64,000 bases of DNA from Tubiluchus corallicola. Taxonomy: Eukaryota > Priapulida > Priapulimorpha > Priapulimorphida > Tubiluchidae. A program made the translations under genes and the position numbers. This document shows, in pieces, positions 21,934 through 33,374 of this stretch. The stretch's first letter is position 1. Every line of letters starts with the position of its first letter. The DNA lies in assembly GCA_030141605.1 (NCBI GenBank), contig JAQGDQ010002366.1:619160-683159 (forward strand). The letters run 5' to 3'. The notes under the pieces were generated by a model, which was given only the letters and a program-made list of their open reading frames with translations, searched no databases and was not told where the DNA came from.

Positions 21934-24900
21934 ATGGAACTTGAACGGCATTGCCTGCTGCTTGTTGTGGGTAAGTGGTATTTATCGATCAAATTTTATT
22001 CAAAATATTTTTTGCAGAGTTCTAGATGTATGTTGTTTGTTTAATCTTAATGTTTAAGATAATAAACTAAAAATGAGGGCTATTATGCGCTTTAAAGGTC
22101 ACAGGCTTATAGACCACTAATGCATTGGCAAATGTAGAATAGTCGCCGTTATAAACAAGCTTAGATCTTCTATTACCCAGTAATTTATTAGTTTGGCTAG
22201 GCGTCTGCTATGCTCACAAACCCTGACAACTTAACTTATTGGACTTATATCTCAAAGGTCCCTAACACAAATCTAGACTGCGTCATAACCCGTTATGTAT
22301 TTCAGAATTATTTACAACTAGCAAAATTTACAAATTAATTTTCAATTCTAACTGTGCCTTACGAATAGTTGAACGTTGTTGTACTATGCACTATGCAATA
22401 GACGTCAAAGGGTTCACTAAATGAAAGGATAACCTCAGTGAAAACTGCTTGGAACAACTTTATCAGCAATTCTGCCCCTGGTTATTCAATACATTAAACA
22501 AAGATGCAAAGAAAATCGCAGCCTGAAAATATTTACTCTCGTTTCCAAAACTGAGCACATTAGTTTAAAGACAGTTAATTTGGTTCAGATTAGAAAGTTT
22601 TTAAAACTGATACATGAATCCTCACCATGCAATTGTATGTGCAAGCATAAGTACAGAAAAAATAAAGTAATATAAATAGAAATAAACTCAGATAGACATA
22701 CATAAATACAAATACTTTGAAACAATGAAATAATGACAACAACTGTCTTAAAATTCACTATAAATACGTAAAAGGGAACCCAAAGTCTGATCACATTAAA
22801 ACGTTTAGTACTTCTAATGTAATTTTGGACGCAATCAAAAATTCTACAGTTAATAGCAATCTAAAAATAATTTCTTCTAGAAAGATACAATGACAACAAT
22901 TCACTTTTACTATATTGTAAAATATTGATATTTTAAAGACAATAATGTGTTATTTCACTGACTGAACATAGCATCTCTGGCTTGATAATAATGAGGGCAT
23001 TTAGGAAGATATGTTCTGTGGTTTCAAAACAATAATCACAACCACAATTTGGAAGGGAGGGGAAACCATCCGAAACTATGCAGCCTTTCAAAAATAAATC
23101 ACGATTTAACTGACTAAAGCGGCTACACATGCGTGATGGACATTATTGTTGTAACAACTGGCGTTGTCGGAAACTGCAGATATAGTAACTGTTACTTATC
23201 TTTGGTACTTCTTGTGATAATCGTCTGTTAATGAATCGTTTTTTTACAATTAGCAATTATCTTAGCTGTTGAAAGCGAATTGTTGGAGCTAAACGATGAT
23301 GTCAAAGTTGGAATCCTGAATCTGCACAATGATATTCGAGCTGGATATCAAGAGATTCAATACCTGGAGAAGGAGAATGTTCAGCGTCTTTATCCTACTG
23401 ATATGAAACGTCTGGTGAGACGTATGATGTGCTTTTTTATGCCCAGCATTTTTATAAAAATATTAAACTTTTAGAATATTAAACATTGCTCAATGTTATT
23501 TAAATTGCTGTCTTTTAAAGCATATAAGAACTTAATGGGAAATACACATTTTCGACCATATGTCAAAATGATCTAAAGTTTAACATATTGCAACGCATAA
23601 TTGTTAATACGCGAATAAAAGCTGGCATATCTTTCATTACAATATTTATTAAAACTGATTCAATAATAACGTTTCGCTAATAGTCATTAACGTCTTTAGT
23701 TCTGTTGATGGAACAGAGTAGTTGTCAATTAGTTTGAAATGCATATTATTGGAAGGACATTTCTGATTTGGAATAATGATAATTTCGTAATGTCCATTAT
23801 AATATATTATATCATTCATTCACTTATATTATACTGGTTTTACGACATTATCAACATTCCCAATCAGAAATGCGCTTGCAATAATATGCACTTCAAAACA
23901 ATTGCATTTTCTCTGTTCCATCAACGCAGTCGAACACAAATCAGTTTTAATAAATATTATAATGAAAAACATGCCAGATTTTATTCGCGTTTTAAGATTT
24001 TAAACTTTTCACTTGACTGTTCGCATAAAGTTTGAACCCAATATGGAAAGCCTCTTATTAATAAATCCCATTTCGACTTTGATTTATCAATAACGTGAAC
24101 AAGTTCTCAATTATTCCCACTTTACAAAGTTACAATAGGGGAATGCGGAGATAACTTTCAGACAATTAGAACACGAAAATCTGACTGCCTTGTTGTCTGC
24201 CCACCAAACATCCTAATGCACTGATGAAATTATGACAAACTATGGCAAACTGATGACGCCTGCGTGACGATTATTACTTGAACACTGTTATCACACTAAT
24301 ATTTAAGAATACAAAAATTATTAATGAATAAAGTTACTGTTTTTTATTCATAATTTCAGGTGTGGAATGCAGAAGCTGAAAGACAAGCTGAGAAACACAT
24401 TGAAACCTGCATTTTCGCACATGAGGGAGATGGAATTATTTCTCGTGAATTAAAAGGTTAAAACTTAATACTTAAATCTGGGCAAGTGTGCCTGAATCTG
24501 GTGCACATCTTATTCCGTGTTTAAACGGAAGTATGCCTAACAAACTGATCTACGTTCTGTACAGAAAGTCGGATACACTCTCTTGTGCATCATTCAGATT
24601 AAAAGGTGACGAATTGGTTAATACTACCGTTAATGAAAAACTGGAAAGATAAATACTTGACCGTAAGGAAATCAACATTGGAAACTCGGACAAGCTATCT
24701 AAAGGCGCTGTAAACAAAACAATAGAAAACCATATTTCGTTTTAATGAGAATAATCTCAAAAATGCTATTAAAAGTCAACCCGTAAGGAAATGTCTGAAA
24801 ATTGGCATGACCTTATTAAGTCTCTCGTTGGTACAGGGCTAATTCTTGGAATTGGTTTGATTGGAAAACTCATGTTTAACGTGGAAGAGTTTTGCATACT

Positions 24901-27900
24901 GTTGTAAATGTTCAGAAATTTCTGTTAAATACCAGTATTGATACTCTGCAAACTCGAGCAAGTCTAGTGACATGGAACAAACAAATGCCCTTATTGTGAT
25001 AATTACGAAACCCTGCATCATGTATTTAATCATTGCCATGTATCATTTGAGCAAGGAAGGCCCACATAGAGACAAAATGTGTTTTGAGTCACCTATATGA
25101 ATTGATTAGAACTTAATAATTCTAATTTAAACCTAACTCTAAAATTCGTTCTGATATGACTGACCGGCACACTGAAATTAGTGGAACAGTACGTGCAGAA
25201 ATAGCAGTAACTAGTGGGAACAGTGCGTGTAGAAATAGCAGTAACTAGTGGGAACAGTGCATGTAGAAATAGCAGTAACTAATGGGAACAGTGCGTGTAG
25301 AAGTAGCAGTGACTAGTAGGAACAGTGCATGTAGAAACAGCAATATTAGCAGAGGCGATACCTGCAGAAATAGTAGTAACTAGTAGGAACAGTACGTGTA
25401 GAAACAGTAGTAACTCGTGGAGACGGTACCTGCTGAAATAGTAGGAACAGTGCGTGTAATAATAGCAGTAAGTTGCAGGAACAATGCGTGTAAAATAACA
25501 GTAATTAGCACGAACAGTGCGTGTAGAAATAGTTGTAACTAGCGCGAACAGTATCTGTGGAAACAGCATAGGAAGAGGTCTGGTGGAAATAGTAGTAACT
25601 AATGGGGACAGTAATAGGGATCTGTCATAATTTTATCGTCATTTGTCTTTGTATCTTAATGTGTCTGTCCATTTTTATTCCATATAAGACATATAGGACT
25701 GTATGTGACCGAAGTCGCCGGAATCCGGACCCACGAACCTCGATCCCGATTTTTTCTCAAATCCCGAAACCCGTTCTCGAATATTCAGTCCCGTTTATTG
25801 CAGGTTTTTGAAGTTTGTCAAGAAAAATAATTTGCCAAGCTACTAATAGTTTAAGATTTGTGATAAAATGTTTTTTGCTATTTTATGAACTATGACTGCG
25901 TTGCGTGATTGCCAAGGTTCAGTTATGTTTCAAAGCGTTTTGTAGATTTAATGTAAACGCGCGATATACTATTGCAGTAAATTATAAAGATAAAATGCCA
26001 GAAACGTTCTAAGACCCTGTCCGATGCTGTAATATGCTTTCGCCAAATTATGTGACTAATTTATTCCCGTAGTCGTTAATTTGCCAGTAATGTTGGAATA
26101 ATAATGGAGGAGGTTAGATTAGAGAAGGTTAATTAGACTAGACAAGGCTAGGTTAGGTTAGCTTGGGTTGGATTTGAATTACGTTGAATTTGGCTAAATT
26201 GAGTGGGATTGGATTGGGTCAGGCTAAACTAGACTAGATTAGATTGGATTAGATTAACATTTCTTAACCTAGACCTTACTTTAACAAGAAAAAGTCAAAT
26301 CTTCACACTTTCTGTATAGTATATGTTTCGCATATATCTTCTAACAGAATGAGTGTCATTAATAACGCATGACTACGACTGGCCTGGGAAATGTGCCCAA
26401 TTTTGATATGTTCACCCATAAAATTATTAAAATCACAGACAGTAACATTATCAGTGATTAAGTGTGCCTTTATTCAACAGATGGTACAATCTGTGGTCAA
26501 AATTTAGCAATAAGATTTACCGGTAATGACTGGACAAGAGTCATAGAAGCCTGGATGAAAGAACAACTGAAATTTATATATGGTCTCCCAGGGCATTTTG
26601 AACTTTTTGCGCATGGACATTACACACAGGTATGCAAGAATAGGATTACATTCTTACTAGGTCAATATGTAACGTATGTAACTAGGTCAATAGAAAATTG
26701 ACACAAATGTCAATGCTAATCACACAAAAAGTTTAACCGTCGTCCATTTTTATATATTTCAACATTCTGCCACCGGAATCCACCATTCAACAGTAGGGCC
26801 TACTTAACCTTGATATTTGTGCTAAAACTGACCTTAGTCATTATCAAATCCAATTACCCAGAGTGGGACTCTGCAGACATCTCCAATAAACGCACAAAAT
26901 TAACTGTAAATTATCAGATCTGAAAAATGTTTTGCACTTCAATTGGGACACGAACCCAGACCTTCTGGTACTATGCTAATGTTAACCACGTTCGGGTATG
27001 CTTTCTCAATGAGGTAAACAGTCAGAATCAGTATGACAAATTAAACACACGGGAGCGAGAATTGAACCCTGGTAGTCGCTATTAAATGTTAAATGCCCCC
27101 ACTAGAAATTGCAAGAAGATGAAATTTTTCGAAACGCTGTGGAAGTGGGTAACACAGTGGTAGCCCAAGGCTCCACGATGGAATTGTATAAAAACTAATC
27201 CGGAATGTGAAGTATTGGATTATTCTCTTATTGAGTTACTGCAATGACGTCATAATATAAAAACTGGCTAGAACTTATTACATGAATGAGAATGAGACCA
27301 GCTTCACGGCGAAAGCAATCTGTTTATAAGGTTACATTTCAAGCAAGTAACCCAAAAACTGTAACTATAGGTGCCATTATAACTGACACGCTTTCCACAT
27401 CTATTTATTGTTTATTTAGGTAGTGTGGGCAAAGACGTGTAGTATTGGATGTGCTGTTGCTAGTTGCGACGGCAATTTTCTTTATGCATGCAACTACTGT
27501 CAGATGTAAGTGAGCTGCTAAGCTTGTTTTTTAGATCCACTTCTATAGTTCATGTTGTTGTTGGTGTTGCTGCTCTTTCTGTTTGTGTTGTTGCTGTTAC
27601 TGTCACTGTTGTTATTGTTGTTGCTATTGTTGCAGATGCTGTTGTTGTTACATTTATTTTTGAAAGCTATCACAGTTTCTGTCATAAGCGATGGAAGTTT
27701 TGCACGAAGACACTACGGACCATTGCACAGACTACAGTGGGGACAGAGTTTTCACTTTCCCAATACTGCCTTCACACATGCCCGTTGACTTAATTTGCCA
27801 CATTGTTGTGGTTTCTTTCAATCTAGTGCAGGCTTATGCTAAATTATGAATCTGCATAATTAATCTGTTTTTTCGTAAAAACTTAGAATATTTCTTGCCC

Positions 27901-29900
27901 CATAGTTTATAAATGATAGACTTTCGGTGAGAATTTCATCTATAAAGCGGAAGTCAAGCCGGAAGAACCGATACATACAACATTTATATGCCGGGGATGT
28001 ATAAGATTTTTACGTGCAGATCGAAACACATTTGTGCTTCCATTCTAGTTGAATAAAATTAATGACGCAACTGGCAATGTCTAACAGTTAACTTGATGCA
28101 TTAGTTTTTTAGCTTGTTCTTTTGTCTGACTGACCGGCTGGCTGGCTGACTGACTTGTTATCTCTTTTCTTTAGCTAGTCGATCGACATGTTCGTTCGTA
28201 AGTTTGTTTATATGTTTACTTGTTTGTATGCGTGTATCTTTTATAAGTACACTTAGAGCATTCTGAAGCAGAAATCCGAAGTGCGCTTCGAAATATTTGT
28301 TTTTCCTTATTAAAATTATTTTAATAAAGAAAGAATCGGTCAATTATATTTACATTTATGGGCGTAGTTATGGATGCCAAATCTATTAAATAAATTCTTC
28401 CTTGTTTTTCTTTCAATTATTTCAATCACTCGCGTACTGCCATTTCCCTTCATTATCCCAAACGAAACCGAAGAAAGGAATCATTCGTTTATTCAATCAT
28501 TTAATTCTTGGTTCATCAGTTCACTCGTTTATTCATTCGGTTATCCGATCACTTTCTCCAGTTCTTTTTCATTCAATTTTTATTTTTGTTGTTTTGACAC
28601 TTTGTATTGCAATTTACTCTGATTAAAATTTGAATTTCATAGGGGTAATCTGATGGGGTCGGAACATTTTCCATTCGAAATGTCACTGATACCGGAAGAA
28701 CACTGCTCTCAGTGTAGTAGCACCTGTCCCTGTGAGGAAGGACTGTGCACATGTAGCGAGGGAGAGTGTGTCATCAAAGGACAACCAGTCGCAAAACGTG
28801 AGCACTTCATTTTAGATTTAAAGGAAAGCCGGTCCCAGTGTGAAACTATAGCTCAAAACAATCTAATCTAAAAAATATTGAAAGGGAATTTTTTCAAGAA
28901 CGACTTGCGCAAAAGAATTATTACTACTGAAACGTAATTTCGCGTTCGCGCGGCTAGTTTTTCACTGCAACATACATTTCGCTATTCCCTAGCCAGATGG
29001 GCATTAGTGCCTGCTTCTCGGAAACGTGTTGCACAAAACCGAGTGCTGTACCTATCATTTCAGAGTTGTTCTGCCGTGATACTTCAATTTTTGTTTTTGC
29101 AAACACGTGCAACACGCTCGAGAAATATGCTGTTATGGTGTCATCAGTAGTTGGAATCGCCTGCCATTAATTAAGTTTTCAACCTATTATTTAATTATCA
29201 GAAACGCTTTGGCATTATTATAGGTGTTAAAGATATACTTTTTACTGTACTTGTGAAAAGTGTGAAAAATCATCCTGTTTTCTTTTAAAGTAAAATAAAC
29301 AAAGTATTTATTATTACAACCACGGGATAGTTATACAGCTCATTTTCTGGCATTGTAAAACCATTGTTGAGTTTTCAAAAATAAATCGGCTATCGTTACT
29401 GCCTACTACTTATATTACAGGGTATTGTATCAACGTACTTATAGCTATTCCTACACTGTGTTTTCGCCAGGACAATGTTGTTATTTTCAGTGACAGACGG
29501 CCTATAGATGTGAACAATACTGATCTATTCATTGGCGGTTTTTTTGACAGCTGAAAAGTTGAAAATTGCCAATGATCTAGAAGAACTTGCGGAACAAAAC
29601 AACGCGGATGAGATAGGGAAAACTAATGTGAAACCAGACCAAATATCCGGCTCAGCAAGCTCGGACACATCTTCCTCCGGATTGGACGGAAGTGACGAAG
29701 CTGGTGGTGAGGAACTAGAAGGAACTGAGATCGATTTTTCCGGAAAGGATCCAAATAAGACGCCAAGAGAAGAATCTAGATTTTCTTATGCGAATCTTCT
29801 AAAAAGATTAGGAGCAAACGATGATGGAAATACGTTCGTTATAGATAATAGGGAAGGTGCCGAAGGTGTAGATGTAATAGGAAAGTGCAAAGACGATTAA
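21934..29900 (+). CDS. CAP-superfamily (SCP/CRISP-like) secreted protein, 7 exons
   Basis: Exons: 21934-21970, 23254-23414, 24360-24456, 26481-26629, 27420-27505, 28643-28797, 29551-29900. All are GT-AG and in phase, giving 344 residues. The signal peptide is MELERHCLLLVVAIILAVES, formed across the first junction. The CAP domain starts at LNLHNDIRAG (His37), continues with WNAEAERQAE and CGQNLA, and ends with GHYTQVVW and CNYCQ. The CAP cavity residues (His37, His145 and acidic residues between) appear kept. A CRISP-like hinge follows, with CSQCSSTCPCEEGLCTCSEGEC. The last exon encodes an acidic, serine-rich, low-complexity tail of about 115 residues that is not part of the usual CAP architecture. 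Known CAP proteins act in venoms, immunity, reproduction or sterol binding; the role here cannot be assigned. AATAAA lies at 30029. Confidence 0.88.
22933..23130 (-). pseudogene. LINE C-terminal relic (Cys-His knuckle)
   Basis: In CAP intron 1, the minus strand encodes SRFSQLNRDLFLKGCIVSDG then CGCDYCFETTEHIFL. This is the spacing found near the C-terminus of many LINE reverse-transcriptase proteins (a small Cys-rich motif followed by E-T-x-E-H). No start, stop or flanking domains, so a fragment. Confidence 0.5.
24590..25115 (+). pseudogene. LINE relic with CPYC...HHVFNHC knuckle
   Basis: CAP intron 3, plus strand. Several stops and frameshifts interrupt a readable trace: WHDLIKSLVGTG, DTLQTRASLVTWNK, then CPYCDNYETLHHVFNHC and FEQGR. 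This order (reverse-transcriptase tail, zinc knuckle, E-T-L-x-H-V-x-N-x-C, Q-G-R) is typical of some non-LTR retrotransposons. It is heavily decayed. Confidence 0.6.
25180..25600. repeat. 34-bp minisatellite, about 11 imperfect copies
   Basis: Unit core AGAAATAGCAGTAACTAG followed by TGGGAACAGTGCGTGT. The first copies are close to identical and later ones diverge in sequence and length. In CAP intron 3, immediately after the LINE relic at 24590-25115. Confidence 0.85.
26100..26275. repeat. Degenerate GGTTAGATT-rich low-complexity tract
   Basis: Irregular repetition of GATTAGA, GGTTAGG and GGATTGG words in CAP intron 3. The unit length is not fixed. It resembles eroded simple sequence. Confidence 0.6.
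26935..27000 (-). mobile_element. tRNA-derived SINE head, minus strand
   Basis: CAP intron 4. The flank TTTTGCACTTCAATTGGGAC and box-B complement CGAACCCAGACCTTC match 48890-48960 (TTTTGCACTCCACTGGGACT and CGAACCAAACACCTTCC). Read on the minus strand both give a box B like GGTTCGNGTCC. Confidence 0.5.
28878..29288 (+). mobile_element. MITE-like repeat family A, third copy
   Basis: CAP intron 6. It begins TTGAAAGGGAA and ends TCATCCTGTTTTCTTTTAA. It is colinear with 5766-6313 through blocks GCGGCTAGTTTTTCACTG, GTGTTGCACAAAA, CATCAGTAGTTGGA and TTATTTAATTATCAGAAA. About 411 bp. Confidence 0.7.
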
Positions 29901-32280
29901 ATGACTTTTGCACTGCATTAAATACGAAATTATGCCCAGTATTTAAAACTCTAGAGAGTTTAGGGCATTGGCAATTTTTAATCAATGAAATTATGTCCAC
30001 AGAATTAAAGCGTCGCTCATCATTAATTAATAAAATAAGCTAATTCAACTCCGCCATTTATTCAGTAATATAAGGGCCTGGTAAATGTATATTCATATTA
30101 CAATGCACGTTGGTGGTATATGGTACAACTTTTTTTCTGTCAGACAGACGTATCAGTCTTATCGATTTTAGACAAGGGTTTTTGAAAAAAACGCATTCTT
30201 TAATGAAGGAAACGGCGGTGTGGTTATACTGGAATTGGGAAAGGGAGCGGAAACAACTCATTGAATATAAGATGTAATGTAAATGTAGTGTATTTAGACT
30301 TTCCGTTAAATATGTACACTGCCTTCCATGTGGTGTCATATTCACGTTACGTTTACATTAATTTGCACCAACAGAATCTGTAAAAAAATCTTATTAGTGC
30401 AGGTGAAAATCTTGACAGCATCTCAATTATTTAGAGAGAACTACCCTCCAAGCTGAAAAGTGACGTTCATCAGATCGAATGCGGATGGGATAATTTAGTG
30501 TTTCATTTTATCATTTTCCCTTTGCGCGCCTGCGATTCGGAACATGGCATTATTCGGTTGGTCTGGTATCTTAGCTGAATAGTCGGCCGCTAATGAAACC
30601 AGTAGGTAAACTTATTATGATATCTGGCTACTTATTGTTTTCCTTTGGTATTACAAATACAAATATCACAATATAAAAACTCATTTTTTTGTATTTTACT
30701 TTTAACTTAATATTATAATATTTCGTTGTAATCAATTATTAGTTAATACAGAATAAGCAATCAACTTACATAGATTGTTACGTAGATATATGGCATTAAT
30801 AATATGTCAACTACATCAATATGTGGAAAATGCTGATCATCTGGTAGTAATGTACACGATTCATAATTAGCACTAGTTAAATATTCTTACAATAATTATA
30901 CACTTTTTGTAATAATTTCTAGAACAACAACACAGAACTATAGCCCTCTTGTTCAACGTACAGTAATAATAAGCAGAAGCGTTAAGAACATTGCAAACAT
31001 AATAAACTGTTACTAGAGAGACCGATTTATATTGAGGCAATATTAAACGTTGTATCAGTTTTTTTTAATTGTTAATTACAGTAATTAATATCTAACATCT
31101 TAAAAAGTATAATCACTCATATTTATCTGCTAAAAATTTAAACTGCAAAAATTTCACTACTTTCATATTGATTAGGTACTTAAGAATAAGTGAAATAAAT
31201 TGCTACATGTGTACATAATACAGACAAAAGCTCAGATAAAAACGTATGCTAAAAGTTATTGTAAAAAATCGGAAGATAAGTACTTAAAGCTTTTATAAGT
31301 TAAACAGCGCCATCGTATAGTGACTTTTCCGAATATTTCAATTGACGATAATATTTTGGCTGTTTTACTAATTGAACTCTTTACTAATGGAACTCTTAAC
31401 AGGAGACACAAGTCATCTCTATTGTGTTGAAGCCTTTATATCTTGGTTCACTAATACATTACTGTTATAGTAATACTATCCAGTTTTTGACTTGCAGCAG
31501 CTATTTTGTACCAAAATTTTAATAATGATATTTTGTGGTAGAACCGATGTAATAGTAATCCTGAAACAGAGATATCTAATAAAAATAATCAGACAATTTG
31601 AAACATCAATTTTGCACTCTTACAGCAGCCTCGTGTCACCAATTTTAGAAATTTTCAGAATAAAAAATTATTCAGAGGTTGTGTATCTTATTTTGCAATA
31701 TCACGAAAATATCGCCAAATTCGGGGCAGCACAAAGAATGATATCAAATGTAAAATTTTGTTTCTTTGTTTGCATGAAAACGATCCATTATATTTTGTTA
31801 CGCTGCTACTTTGGATATTTTAATCATAAAGATGTGACAAACCTACTGTAAAGTTTAAAAACGGCTGCCAAAACTAACTGATAGAAAACAGTTTTTTACT
31901 CAGTTTTGTAACACTCAACAGATAGCGGGTAAAACGCTTACCTAGCTGCCGGTGATGAAATGCTAGTAAGCCTTTTCATCTTTTTCGATACTCTTCCATA
32001 AGCAACCAGTACACATCAGTCCCGTAGACTGGAAAGAAAAATTACGAACGCTCAGAAAAATACACGTACAAATAACCAATTTGTCATTGAATGGGGTACT
32101 TGATGACTTTCTTTTTGCCCTACGTGATGCTGTACTTTCCAAAGAAACAACTTTCTTCTAGCACAGATAAGAAGCCAGAAGGAAAAATGATTTTTATTTA
32201 TCAGCAGCTGTTGAGCATCTAGGGTAAATATACCAGAGCAGCAGGAAAACGCGAATTATGAGTTTTGTGAAAATTATTAA
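29901..32280. other. Convergent spacer between CAP and tetraspanin genes
   Basis: AT-rich. It holds the CAP polyadenylation signal (AATAAA 30029-30034) and, on the minus strand, an AATAAA at 32198-32193 about 85 bases beyond the tetraspanin stop. A 119-codon frame at 31492-31851 shows no domain and is not called. Confidence 0.55.
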
Positions 32281-33212
32281 TTAAGAAGTACAAAAAATAT
32301 CAACCACGAGCGGTACAGAGAGCACCTATAAGGTAGCAGTGAAAGAGTCTTAAGGTAAACATATTGTTGATGCTGCTGCTGTTAGTGGTGGTGGTATTGC
32401 TGTATTGTTGCTGTTACTGCTGCTGTCACTGTTGGCGTTACTGCAGCTGCTGCTACTGTTATTGCTACTACTGTTCCTAGTTGTTACTGTTGCTGCTATT
32501 GCTGTCATTCTTGCTGTCGTTGTCGGTGTTGTAATAATTTTAGCTGACTTCATAACTGAATTTCCTCATGAGTTTTTTTAATATGGTAGGAACTAACGTA
32601 ACGCATGGCAGGTACTACACTGACTAATCGCGCATTACTAATTACATTAATGACTCACTTGAATATTCATTAACTGCGGAGTCTTTACTGATAGATAAAT
32701 AAAATGGCAGAATTACGTATAATTGCATTTTGCTAAACTTACCAACGCGAATAAAACTCCAACGCTGAGGGAGATCAGCATTCCATAGTTTGTCCTGTAA
32801 TAGAACATGATCTGTTCCGAACAACCCTAGAAAACGTAAAGAACCGTTTTAGCATTGCTATGACTGTGCGATGTGTAGCAAAATGCAGCCCCCTTTAGCA
32901 TTGCTCTGAATGTGCGTTGTGTAGCGAAATGCAGCCCATTTTAGCATTGCTCTGAATGTGCGTTGTGTAGCGAAATTCAGCCCATTTTAGCATTGCTCTG
33001 AATGTGCGTTGTGTAGCAAAATGCAGCCCCTTTTAGCATTGCTCAGAATGTGCGTTGTGTAGCAAAATGCAGCACAGTAGATTATCATAATACCTATGCG
33101 AAACTGAGGGATGATGACACCATTGTGATCTGGTTGTAATGTACTATTTTCACAGTAACAAATAGATGACATTAACGACAATAAAGAAAACAACGAGTAC
33201 CAGTATTATTGC

Positions 33213-33304
<92 letters not shown>

Positions 33305-33337
33305 TCATGATCATCATCATCATCATCATCGTCATCG

Positions 33338-33374
<37 letters not shown>

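Noticed and set aside
31492-31851. 119-codon plus-strand protein after the CAP gene
   Set aside because: AT-rich composition, no domain, no signal peptide and no supporting splice signals.
32987-33193. Cys-rich minus-strand frame first considered as the tetraspanin loop exon
   Set aside because: Phase did not fit exon 7 and most of it is the 46-bp repeat. The true loop exon with RCCG and PRSC is at 33597-33496.
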